A stretch of DNA of 64,000 bases. Source: Desulfopila sp. IMCC35008 (GTDB lineage Bacteria > Desulfobacterota > Desulfobulbia > Desulfobulbales > Desulfocapsaceae). Positions 51,369 to 59,351 of this stretch are shown here, one piece after another. The notes beneath the pieces were generated by a model, which was not told where the DNA came from, searched no databases, and saw only the letters and a program-made list of their open reading frames with translations. Position 1 is the first letter of the stretch. Every line of letters starts with the position of its first letter. Location: the NCBI RefSeq assembly GCF_010646885.2, contig NZ_CP050700.1, forward strand, positions 310,001 to 374,000, read 5' to 3'. Made by a program: the position numbers and the translations under genes.

Positions 51369-52559
51369 ATGTTGGATAAAGTCGTTTCAGCTTTATTCGG
51401 GCATCTTCAGTAGTGAATTGCCAGTTAACTCCGGCTTTCATCCCGTTTCTTGCTGATTCCCACGCTTCAACTTCACTACGCATGACCTCAATGTCAGCAA
51501 TCCGGCGATTCAAGCACTGCCCAATCAAAACGTTTAACTCGATTTCGGCCATATTTAGCCAACTTCCGTGTTTTGGTGTGAATACGAACTCAAAGCGATC
51601 CCAAAGCTCTTTGGCCTTTTCCGGCATGAATGCTTCATAAAGTGAACCGGGAGAATGGGTATTCAGATTATCCATTACCAATGTGATCTTTTCCGCACGC
51701 TCATATCTGGAAGCGATTTTTTTCACGAATAAAGCCCAATCTACTTTAGTCTTACGCTCGGTCACCTCAACCATCCGTGCTCCTGCCAGCGGCTCGTTGG
51801 CCATGAATATATTGCATGTCCCACACCGTTTGTATTCATAATCATATCGAGCTGGTTGGCCTGGTGATGCAGGGATTGGTACCTTTACCTCTGCAATCAA
51901 TTGGCGGGGTGACTCATCCAAACAAACTACAGGAAATCGTTCATCATATGGTCGTTTATAGACATCCAACACCAGCTCCATTTGGGCTACAAAATTTGCA
52001 TTGTGGCCTGGTGGGATTACCCAGCCGATTTTTTGCCAAGGCTTGATTTCGTTTTTTTTAACACTCGGCGGACTGTTTCATAGGATACATTTTCAATGTA
52101 GCCAAGCTCCACAACTTGATCTGCAAGCAGCCGCAGAGACCATTGTGCGTATCCTTCAGGCGGGTCACTGCAACTGAGTGCGACAAGATGAGCTTCAAAA
52201 TCACCATCAGCCTTGCGTTTATAGATTCTTTCTCCCTTTCGGCCGTTAAGCGCCACATCGAAACCTTCTTCGACAAAGCGTTGTTTGGTCCGATGAATCT
52301 TCATTGCACTAACTTTCAGCACGTTGGCTATGTCCTGCTCTCCTAACGTTCTCGGTTTAAGTGCATCCTCGTCGTAATTAAGAAGTATTAGTGCATTCAG
52401 TACTTTCTGTGAGTTGTGCTTACCTTTGGCAACAATCGCTTCAAGTTTATCACGCTCATCTTGAGTTAATGAAAACCGGTACTTGATCTTGGGCATGGTC
52501 TACTCCGTTTCTTTTGACCATACCGACTTTTAACTAACATGTCAAATGTGACATGACAC
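51350..52559 (-). mobile_element. IS630-family insertion sequence, complete
   Basis: A 1210-bp element bounded by inverted repeats GTGTTATGTCAC (51350-51361) and GTGACATGACAC (52548-52559, one mismatch), flanked by TA on both sides (51348-51349 and 52560-52561), the target duplication of IS630/Tc1 elements. It carries one transposase split into two frames. It is inserted in the fifth codon of a binding-protein gene of the Sao-type operon and transcribed in the same direction. Confidence 0.9.
51358..52496 (-). CDS. IS630-family transposase, two frames joined by -1 frameshift
   Basis: The first frame (52017-52496, 159 residues) has the winged-helix DNA-binding part (LGEQDIANVLKVSAMKIHRTK). It runs into a run of eight A (minus strand, 52052-52059). 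A -1 shift there continues as KNEIKPWQKIGWVIPPGHN into the second frame (ending 51358), with the DDE residues in VVCLDES, LVMDNLNTH and NMAEIELNV. Programmed -1 slippage on A runs is known in several IS families. Both parts are intact, so the element may be active. Confidence 0.85.
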
Positions 52560-52585
52560 TAGAACACGCCCCACACCAAGCAGCC

Positions 52586-53674
52586 TTATGCCTGGGGCTT
52601 ATCGATTTCTATAGCCTTTGCTTTCCAATCAGAGTAGCTCATTCCCATTGGAAAAATTGGGTCTACCTTCTCCTTAATGAATGTCTCGAAATCATCGGTG
52701 TTAGCCGTATCAAGAAACTGTGTGTTTACAAATTTTTCAAGGGGCGGGGCCTTGTCAAGAGTTCCCATATCGAGGTTATAATCGATTTCTGCCTGAATTT
52801 TTTTGGTATCAATTTCCCAGTTGAGAGTTCTTTCTTCAGCGACAGTCTTTTTATAGATTGTCATCAGGGCAACTTCCTCTGGTACAGAGTATACTTTTGC
52901 AAAAATTTCTGCTGAGCGCTTAGGATGGGTGTAGATATATTGAAGTGCCTTCATGTGAGCTTGGATCATTTTCACTGCAAGATCTGGGTGTTCTTTGGCA
53001 AACTTACGACTCATAGCGAGCACACAACATACTCCCCAGTCTTGTGTACTTGGCAACTTATCAAAAAGTTTCATAACATGACCGGAACCATCATATTCTG
53101 CCATTGATGCCCAAGGGTCACAAGTGAGGTATCCATCAAGCTTGCCGGTCTTAAGCGCTAAGAACTCATCCTTATCCGACATAGCAAATATTTTGTAGTT
53201 AGAAGGGTCTTTAGGAAGATTGTTTTCTTTCACAAAAGAAACCCATGAAACACTACGCTTATTTGGGTTTGTACCAAGAGCTAATTTTTTCCCTACCAGC
53301 TGTTGAGGATCTTTTATATCATTGGATACAACGAGATAATAAGAACCACCCACATGATTATTTGCACTGACGAAAATAGGAGCACCCTTGATATGAGCGC
53401 GCATTAGTCCATGTATACCAACATATCCTGCATCCATTTGTCCTGCAGCCATTGCCTGTGGAACCGAACCATTTCCTGTAACTTTGACCTTCATTCCAAG
53501 CTCATCAAAAATACCAGTTTCTTTGGCTATGGGAGCAGCTGTCATATGATCACAATTATAGTAACCAACTTTGACGACGTAATCGTCACCAGCATGTGCT
53601 GAACGTAATAAACCTGTACTGAAGGCAACAGCAAACATCGCCACGGAGACACATGTCAAACGTAGTAACTTCAT
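52586..53674 (-). CDS. saoB: ABC importer substrate-binding protein (SsuA/NMT1-like; SaoB-like)
   Basis: A 362-residue periplasmic binding protein with a signal peptide (MKLLRLTCVSVAMFAVAFSTGLLRSAHA|GD). The mature start VVKVGYYNCDHMTAAPIAKETGIF is the family opening, with a Cys at YYNCDH where related proteins have a non-cysteine residue and some Sao-type proteins, as I recall, have Cys or Sec. Further conserved parts are QMDAGYVGIHGL and GKLDGYLTCDPWASMAEYDG. It should bind the operon's substrate and deliver it to SaoPA-like parts. The ATG at 53674 follows AAGGAGTGGAG; the operon name is from memory. Confidence 0.82.
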   Translation of the reverse strand: MKLLRLTCVSVAMFAVAFSTGLLRSAHAGDDYVVKVGYYNCDHMTAAPIAKETGIFDELGMKVKVTGNGSVPQAMAAGQMDAGYVGIHGLMRAHIKGAPIFVSANNHVGGSYYLVVSNDIKDPQQLVGKKLALGTNPNKRSVSWVSFVKENNLPKDPSNYKIFAMSDKDEFLALKTGKLDGYLTCDPWASMAEYDGSGHVMKLFDKLPSTQDWGVCCVLAMSRKFAKEHPDLAVKMIQAHMKALQYIYTHPKRSAEIFAKVYSVPEEVALMTIYKKTVAEERTLNWEIDTKKIQAEIDYNLDMGTLDKAPPLEKFVNTQFLDTANTDDFETFIKEKVDPIFPMGMSYSDWKAKAIEIDKPQA

Positions 53675-53708
53675 CTTTCTCCACTCCTTAATATTAAGCT
53701 TCTTATAA

Positions 53709-54182
53709 TTAGCAACAATCATCCATCCCTTCGCCAAAAACGTCTTCTATGCGTCCATCTACAAACCGATAGATTGCAAAACCCGTCTTGGCTCCTTTCA
53801 TGCCCTGGACAACAAATTCTACAGGAGGCGTGTCGTCTATATCACGCATATATACGTTCTGGTTTGATACCGGTGCTTTAAACTCGTTGCTTATCTCGTA
53901 TGTATTGTCCGTCTTACGCATCAGCGCACACATTCGATTTCCCACCCTGGGGTTGTGATAAATCAGCACAAGATCACACAGGCCATCAGCGTTGATGTCA
54001 CCTTCTTCGGCCACAATTATCTGGTAGCTTGAGTGTTCTTTATAAAATTTAAGATATAAGTCAGAACTGAGGTTGAGCTCTTGTTGTATTTCAACCACTT
54101 TTTTAGGCGAGTTGTCACAACCACAACTTAGAATTGCAATAAATAACAATATTGTTTGCGAAATCAATAAGCTCCCTTTCAT
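53709..54182 (-). CDS. saoC: Exported protein ending in Cys-Cys (SaoC-like)
   Basis: A 157-residue protein with an N-terminal hydrophobic signal ending in ILSCGC, probably a lipoprotein. An FG-GAP-like calcium-type loop is seen in EEGDINADGLCDLVLIY. The last four residues are DDCC followed by the stop: a Cys-Cys carboxyl terminus, a metal- or selenium-binding end. I recall an NCBI family of 'Cys-Cys-COOH (seleno)protein SaoC'. Its start overlaps the permease stop by four bases (ATGA), so it is translated with it. Confidence 0.78.
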   Translation of the reverse strand: MKGSLLISQTILLFIAILSCGCDNSPKKVVEIQQELNLSSDLYLKFYKEHSSYQIIVAEEGDINADGLCDLVLIYHNPRVGNRMCALMRKTDNTYEISNEFKAPVSNQNVYMRDIDDTPPVEFVVQGMKGAKTGFAIYRFVDGRIEDVFGEGMDDCC

Positions 54183-55267
54183 GCCGTTGCTCGTCTGAGC
54201 TGCCTCATTTTGCTAAGTTGCGTTAAAAAGGAATAACTGCCCAAGAGCATGATAACAGCCGAGCAAGCGAGTTGAATCGGTTCTGGAACTGAAACGATAA
54301 AGATATTAGCAAGGCTTACCGCCGTGTTCTCCTGACCAAGGGAAAAAACGGGTATAAAATCCGGCATCAAAACCAGATTTACAAGCCAGCCTGCAGCCAG
54401 CGAGCAGAACACTAAAACTGTTGAGTAAATGATGACACAACGCTTTCCTATCATTTTATACATACTCAGAAGTTCTGGTAAATTGGTTGCAGCACCAGCC
54501 ATCAGAAAAGTGACAGCGACGCCAGGTGCTGCTCCTGTGGCAATGAGTGCTGCCACAAAAGGAATATGTCCAACTGCGCACACATACATAATTGCGCCAA
54601 GTATTGCGATTCCCAAAAGAGATATAAGTCCTGGTTGTCCTAAATACTCTTGAATAGCACCCTGCGGTGTAAGAGCGATGATAAGCCCTGCAAGTATGAC
54701 ACCAATGACGATATAGCGACTGACCATCACGCCGAGATCGAGAAATCCCCAACGAAGCCCCGCAGACATTTTTTGCAAAAATGCAGGCTCATCGCCAGAC
54801 TCTAGAGAGGTGGGTCCTTCAAAACCTTTCATTCCAGGAAGTTGAAGCTCATCTCCTCCAAAATAGTTGGCAATGATACCGATGATAAAAGGTACGATAA
54901 AGCCGACAGCAATATAGATTAGGGCGATTTCAGGCCCAAGAAGGCCAAAAGCCAATATCGCAGCTGCAGGATTAATAATTGGCGTAGCTGTCATGAATGC
55001 GAGGGTAGGCCCTAGATAGGCTCCAGAATAGTACATCCCAAGCCCAAGGGGGATGACACCACAACTGCAAATAGGGAGTAATAAGCCAGATAGCGTGGCT
55101 TTTGCGATTGATGAGATACGAGAATTTCCTAGCATCTTCTGAAATTTTTCAGGCCGGAGATACTCATGCAATACACCAGCAAGAAAGAAGCTTGCAAGAA
55201 GCCATGGTGACGCATCATTAAGAATATCTAGCGCAAGACCGGGTACCTGGTGCAATGATTGCAACAT
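54179..55267 (-). CDS. saoE: ArsP/DUF318-type permease, putative efflux transporter (SaoE-like)
   Basis: A 362-residue permease with about ten membrane segments and the family's conserved cysteine motif LLLPICSCGVIPL near residues 60-72. Other recognisable parts are MTATPIINPAAAI and YVCAVGHIPFVAALI. The family includes ArsP, which exports trivalent organoarsenicals, and related uncharacterised permeases. Here it probably exports the metal or organic product. Its start overlaps the thioredoxin-like stop by one base. There is no arsenic-specific regulator nearby, so the substrate is open. Confidence 0.85.
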   Translation of the reverse strand: MLQSLHQVPGLALDILNDASPWLLASFFLAGVLHEYLRPEKFQKMLGNSRISSIAKATLSGLLLPICSCGVIPLGLGMYYSGAYLGPTLAFMTATPIINPAAAILAFGLLGPEIALIYIAVGFIVPFIIGIIANYFGGDELQLPGMKGFEGPTSLESGDEPAFLQKMSAGLRWGFLDLGVMVSRYIVIGVILAGLIIALTPQGAIQEYLGQPGLISLLGIAILGAIMYVCAVGHIPFVAALIATGAAPGVAVTFLMAGAATNLPELLSMYKMIGKRCVIIYSTVLVFCSLAAGWLVNLVLMPDFIPVFSLGQENTAVSLANIFIVSVPEPIQLACSAVIMLLGSYSFLTQLSKMRQLRRATA

Positions 55268-55524
55268 TACGAGGCAACCTCACTCATCGCTTCATCAATT
55301 GCATTATGAATAACCGGGGTTGTAAGAGAATCATATTTTTTCTTTCCATCAATGATCATCGTACCTTTGTTGACCGGCCCGTATTTTCTTATATAGTCAA
55401 AGTCTTTACCTGCGTAATAAACTTTGAGAGATACTTTACCTTCTTTACTCTTAATGTAGTCGCGTATGATGGTCACATACTCATCACAACAAGGACACGT
55501 ATTAATAAATTCAACAGATACCAT
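55267..55524 (-). CDS. saoT: Thioredoxin-like protein with CPCC motif (SaoT-like)
   Basis: An 85-residue thioredoxin-fold protein: VEFINTCPCCDEYVTII has the redox motif Cys-Pro-Cys-Cys near residue 10, and GPVNKGTMIIDGKKKYD is the cis-Pro-side region. It is shorter than thioredoxin, like glutaredoxin-type partners. Homologues of this kind may have Sec at one of these cysteines, but all three are Cys here. As the first gene of the operon it could reduce the Sec enzyme, or deliver electrons to SaoC or SaoL-like proteins. Confidence 0.78.
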   Translation of the reverse strand: MVSVEFINTCPCCDEYVTIIRDYIKSKEGKVSLKVYYAGKDFDYIRKYGPVNKGTMIIDGKKKYDSLTTPVIHNAIDEAMSEVAS

Positions 55525-55612
55525 TTTTCTTACATTCTCCCGTAAAGTACATATTGACAGATAGAGGAAACACGTAGTCGTTGTTTCTGGTTAAGCAGTT
55601 ATAAAAAAAGGT

Positions 55613-55641
55613 TTTATAGTTTTAATAATGCTATAAGTCAA
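55613..55641 (-). promoter_or_regulatory. Promoter of the Sao-type operon with embedded inverted repeat
   Basis: On the minus strand TTGACT (55636-55641) and TATAAA (55613-55618) have exactly 17 bases between them, a good sigma-70 promoter; transcription would start near 55606, about 80 bases before saoT. The inverted repeat TTATAG/CTATAA (55614-55619 and 55631-55636) lies across the -10 and spacer and could be an operator. A second inverted repeat, ATAGG-N5-CCTAT (55695-55709), lies between this promoter and the divergent oxidoreductase gene. Confidence 0.65.
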
Positions 55642-55839
55642 ATAAGTATTTCCTATGAATAAGTCTGTTTTATACAAAGTTTCTATGGAAAAATATAGGA
55701 ATTGCCTATTGGCTGCATGTAGTTTATCTATATTGCTGTTGTGTTTTCTCTTCCTCTTTAGCTATCTTCATCACTAACAAATGCTTTGTACAAACAGAGC
55801 TATTACGAAATTTATTAACCCTATCCTTGGGAGAAAACT

Positions 55840-57828
55840 ATGGACACTGTGACCCACCCTACAACATGCCGGATCTGTAGTGAGAATTGTGGTTTGCTTA
55901 TCAGGGAACATTCAGACAGGACCGAAGTCAGCGGTAATCCCGCCCACCCTATCAGTAAAGGTTTTGTTTGTCTCCGTGCTAAGAATTATGGCCACATTCA
56001 CCGCTCACCCAAACGATTAAAACGGCCTATGCTCAAACAGGGTGATAGGTTTGAACCAATATCTTATGAAGATTCGATCTCTATTCTTGCTCAAAAAATT
56101 ACAGAAACCAAGTCAGCATATGGCGCTGAGAGTATTTGTTTTTACAAAGGAGAATCTCTTAAGCACCAAGAAATTGCCTACTACCTCAAACACTTAGCCT
56201 ATGGGATAGGCTCTCCTAATTATATTTCTGTTGGTAGCCTCTGTAATACCTCTATGACTATGGGCCATGGTATGACATACGGGGGTACTCCATCCCCTGA
56301 CTTTACAAATTCTCAATCAGCATTTTTATGGGGGACAAACCCTGCAATATCTTCTCCACGTACCTTTTCCTCTCTTATAAAATATCGTAAAACTAAAAAG
56401 TTCAAATTAGTTGTCGTTGATCCTACCCGTACACAAACTGCTAGGGCGGCAGACATTCATCTGCAAGTTAAACCAGGAGGAGATGGATTTCTGGCGCTCG
56501 CATTTTTGAAGATTGCAATGGAAAAAAAAGGTTTGGAACCATGCCGGGAAAACGTTGGTTTTGAGCAATTAAAAGATATGCTGTCCACCTATTCTTTAGA
56601 GCATTTATTGGAGGAGGCTGGGCTTAATAAAGACGGAGTAGAAGAAGCATGGGACCTTCTTTACGAGAATAGACAAACATGGACGAAAACTGGTCTTGGT
56701 ATTGAGCTAAAACCTACAGGGGTTCAAACAATTCGTGCTATTGCATGCCTCAATTCTTTTCTGAATGACTCAGGACCTAGACCGTTTATGTTTCCACTCA
56801 ACCCGTTACCGGGGAAAGACCTGTACCCTGAGCGCCTAAAAGAATCTGTCGGAAATTCATCAACGCCCCTCTTTACCGGAGGAAATGTGCAAGGGCATGG
56901 AATGTTTTGGGACAAGGCCATTCTTCATGACGATCCGTATACCTTAAAGTTCATGTTGATAATGGGTGGTAACCCTGCACTTACGTTCCCAGATTCAGCT
57001 GCACAGAAAAAGTCACTCTCAGGTTTAGAGTTTCTCGCTGTTTTTGATTTGTTTATGACCGAAACAGCACAACTTGCCGATCTAATACTTCCAGCTGCTG
57101 ATATGTTTGATACCTTAGAATTACATGACTATGGAAGCCAAGGTCATCCTTATTTGGGACTTACTCGCCCGCTGTCCTCCACACCGCGTTACGGATATTC
57201 TGCTTGGCAAGTAGCTTTTGATCTTGCCAAAGAGCTTGGTTTAAAGGAGCTTATGCCGTGGAGTGATAATAGGGAGGCTATTTTGTCTCGTCTTGAAAAT
57301 ACTGGTATCAAATTAGAAAAAATCGAACAAAGTGCATCCGCAACTATCGAATACACACCTGTTACGCCAGCTCCAACACCTATCTTTTTTGCGTCAGAGC
57401 AACTCAAGAAAAACGGTCTTGCACCTTTGCCTTCAATAGAAGAGTTTCGCCTACCTACTCTACCCGATGCTATGTTTCCATTTTCCCTGAGCACTGGGGA
57501 TAGAGTTTCAACATACCAACATAGCCAGTATCGTAATATTCCGGAATATGTCCACAGAAACCCTGAACCACTTTTAGATATGAACCCAGAAGATGCAGAA
57601 CTTCTAGGCTTAAAAAATGGTGCACTTGTACGATGCACAACCAATAATGGTTCGGTTACATTATCATTGAATCTCTGCAATGATATACAAAAAAACTGTT
57701 TGAGGATGACCCATGGCTGGGAAAAGGCAAACGCAAACATACTCACAGGACTTGAGCACTTTGACCCTGTCTGTGGCTTCCCTTGGCTCATGTCTTTGCC
57801 CGCAAAGGTTGAAGTGGTGATGGACTAA
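55840..57828 (+). CDS. Molybdopterin-dependent oxidoreductase with one [4Fe-4S] cluster
   Basis: A 662-residue enzyme of the DMSO-reductase family. The N-terminal cluster ligands are Cys10, Cys13, Cys17 and Cys44 (CRICSENC...FVC). A Cys in GSLCNTSM near residue 145 is the probable Mo ligand. MGD-binding signatures are seen (ADLILPAADMFDTLELHDYG). It has no Tat signal, so it is cytoplasmic. The substrate is not evident; it differs from the formate dehydrogenase and nitrate reductase sequences I know. It starts with GGGAG and is divergent from the Sao-type operon, with a shared 315-bp regulatory region; linkage to that operon is inference. Confidence 0.85.
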   Translation: MDTVTHPTTCRICSENCGLLIREHSDRTEVSGNPAHPISKGFVCLRAKNYGHIHRSPKRLKRPMLKQGDRFEPISYEDSISILAQKITETKSAYGAESICFYKGESLKHQEIAYYLKHLAYGIGSPNYISVGSLCNTSMTMGHGMTYGGTPSPDFTNSQSAFLWGTNPAISSPRTFSSLIKYRKTKKFKLVVVDPTRTQTARAADIHLQVKPGGDGFLALAFLKIAMEKKGLEPCRENVGFEQLKDMLSTYSLEHLLEEAGLNKDGVEEAWDLLYENRQTWTKTGLGIELKPTGVQTIRAIACLNSFLNDSGPRPFMFPLNPLPGKDLYPERLKESVGNSSTPLFTGGNVQGHGMFWDKAILHDDPYTLKFMLIMGGNPALTFPDSAAQKKSLSGLEFLAVFDLFMTETAQLADLILPAADMFDTLELHDYGSQGHPYLGLTRPLSSTPRYGYSAWQVAFDLAKELGLKELMPWSDNREAILSRLENTGIKLEKIEQSASATIEYTPVTPAPTPIFFASEQLKKNGLAPLPSIEEFRLPTLPDAMFPFSLSTGDRVSTYQHSQYRNIPEYVHRNPEPLLDMNPEDAELLGLKNGALVRCTTNNGSVTLSLNLCNDIQKNCLRMTHGWEKANANILTGLEHFDPVCGFPWLMSLPAKVEVVMD

Positions 57829-58008
57829 AAAACTAGTTTGATGCAATCATTTATGAAGATACCGGAAGGAGCAGTGTAAAGGATGAATTACTTTTACCGG
57901 TATAGTTTTGTGGTTCTCCTGCCTGGTACTTCTCCTTGAGCAATGATTAGTGATGCTTATTCTTTTACTAAGAAGGGGAACTCCCCACACTATGTTCATA
58001 GGAGGTGT

Positions 58009-58566
58009 ATGATGAACACTGCATCAGATAGAATGAAAGGGAAAAAGTATTTTCTCGAAGGAAATTTACCAGCCAGCATAAAATCATTTACCCTGGCTCT
58101 TGAAAAGGAACCTGGTTCTCCGGAAGTTATGTTAGGGAGGGGAGCCGCATATCTGAAACTCGGTCGGTTTGAAAAAGCTGTTCAAGATTTGTCCATTGTG
58201 ATTGATGGCGGTGGTGATTGCGAAAGAGCTTTTTTTCTCCGGGGTATTGCATTTCTAAATGAGGGTGAATTCGAACATGCCTTGGCAGATCTCAACCAGG
58301 CCCTGAAGTTCAACGAGAAGCGAGGCGCAGCAATATTGGCACGAGGCCTTGTACTCTCCAGTTTAGGTCTTCACAAAGAAGCAGAGAGGGATTTCACTAA
58401 CTCGTATGTCCTGGATAATATAATCATTGATGAGTTTCTTGAAGAATATGCGATATCAGAGGTCCTGTTCAAGCAGGCAATGGCTCTGTTTAACGTCGAT
58501 TCAGGGGAATGGAGACTTCTGCTGACTGAAGATGAAATGGCGAAAATGGAAATCACACACTATTAA
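58009..58566 (+). CDS. TPR-repeat protein
   Basis: A 185-residue protein containing about three tetratricopeptide repeats: GNLPASIKSFTLALEKEPG, VMLGRGAAYLKLGRFEKAV, then AFFLRGIAFLNEGEFEHALA and AAILARGLVLSSLG. TPRs bind partner proteins. The ATG at 58009 (or 58012) follows GGAGG at 58001, so the longer frame from 57943 is rejected. It ends with a non-repeat acidic tail. The partner is unknown. It follows the molybdoenzyme on the same strand but with a gap of 180 bases, and is followed by a strong hairpin. Confidence 0.78.
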   Translation: MMNTASDRMKGKKYFLEGNLPASIKSFTLALEKEPGSPEVMLGRGAAYLKLGRFEKAVQDLSIVIDGGGDCERAFFLRGIAFLNEGEFEHALADLNQALKFNEKRGAAILARGLVLSSLGLHKEAERDFTNSYVLDNIIIDEFLEEYAISEVLFKQAMALFNVDSGEWRLLLTEDEMAKMEITHY

Positions 58567-58576
58567 GATGAAGCAC

Positions 58577-58613
58577 GCTTCATATCCCGCCCAATCCAGG
58601 CGGGATATGAAGC
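58577..58613 (+). terminator. Strong hairpin after the TPR gene
   Basis: GCTTCATATCCCGCC and GGCGGGATATGAAGC are perfect 15-bp inverted copies around a seven-base loop. It begins 11 bases after the stop. A T run is lacking, so it may be an RNA-stabilising hairpin as well as a terminator. Confidence 0.8.
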
Positions 58614-59107
58614 GATTGTCAAAGTTGACCACTTTTCCTTTGCGGTTGTTGTGAATTGAGGGGGCACATCTTACCATTGGCTGAAAACAATCTACGTTTT
58701 CACATAATCCAATTGATCACAATACTACAAGGCTGGGAGATTTATAATAGCAGGGTTAATGGTCAGGCTTTTTATAAATTTTCCATCCGCAGGCCAGCTT
58801 ATATCGCTATATCGAAGATTGTAGTTCATTCCCAAGGGTACATGAGCCAATTGGCAGTTGCATGATCGTCTTCGTCCTTCTTCTGGGGATGAAGCAAAGA
58901 TTTTATGCGCAATGAGCAGCTTTTGGTGCACCTTACCTGTATCACTCGAGAGGGGGGATAAAATGCCTTCTGCGGTGTTATCGATTGAAAGTGTATTCTG
59001 TAAATACTTAATTTTGCAATCAATACCATCAGCATTTCATCAAGACACTGAGCTTTCGGATGGACACAAACTATTTAAAATATCAGATCTTTCAGGCGGT
59101 ACAGGCT
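58614..59107. other. Intergenic region without supported gene
   Basis: Almost 500 bases between the TPR hairpin and the DUF3553 gene end. Short frames occur but have no ribosome site or family-like pattern. I see no repeat or RNA element that I can support. Confidence 0.4.
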
Positions 59108-59296
59108 TTAAAGTTTATTCCCTTTCGGATCCACCTTGACTAAGTAGTTTATACCTTTCGCTATTGAGAGTATTTTATTTCCTTCAAAAACTACCCTGAT
59201 CGTTCCACAGCTGTTTATTGAGGTTATTTTACCAACACCCCACTTCGCTCTTGTTAGATGACATACATTTTCTCCTGCTTGCAAAACGTGTCTCAT
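59108..59296 (-). CDS. DUF3553 small protein
   Basis: A 62-residue protein matching the DUF3553 pattern: GENVCHLTRAKWGVGKITSIN, then IRVVFEGNKILSIAKGINYL. DUF3553 is a short, SH3-like beta domain that in other proteins resembles the RNA-polymerase-binding CarD/Tudor-like fold. The role of the single-domain form is unknown. The ATG follows AAGGAGGAGC, an excellent ribosome site. Confidence 0.75.
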   Translation of the reverse strand: MRHVLQAGENVCHLTRAKWGVGKITSINSCGTIRVVFEGNKILSIAKGINYLVKVDPKGNKL

Positions 59297-59351
59297 TGCT
59301 CCTCCTTGGAAAAATTTTGTTTTGTATCTGGTTGTTCCAACCGCTGAATAC

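Noticed and set aside
51358-52496. Transposase as two separate genes or a pseudogene
   Set aside because: The -1 frame at the A8 run gives an uninterrupted family-like protein across the junction, as in other frameshifted IS transposases.
48295-55524. Ordinary mercury-resistance or sulfonate-uptake operon
   Set aside because: There is no MerR, MerA, MerT or MerP, and no monooxygenase or sulfonatase; the MerB-like, ArsP-like and Cys-Cys proteins do not fit sulfonate use.
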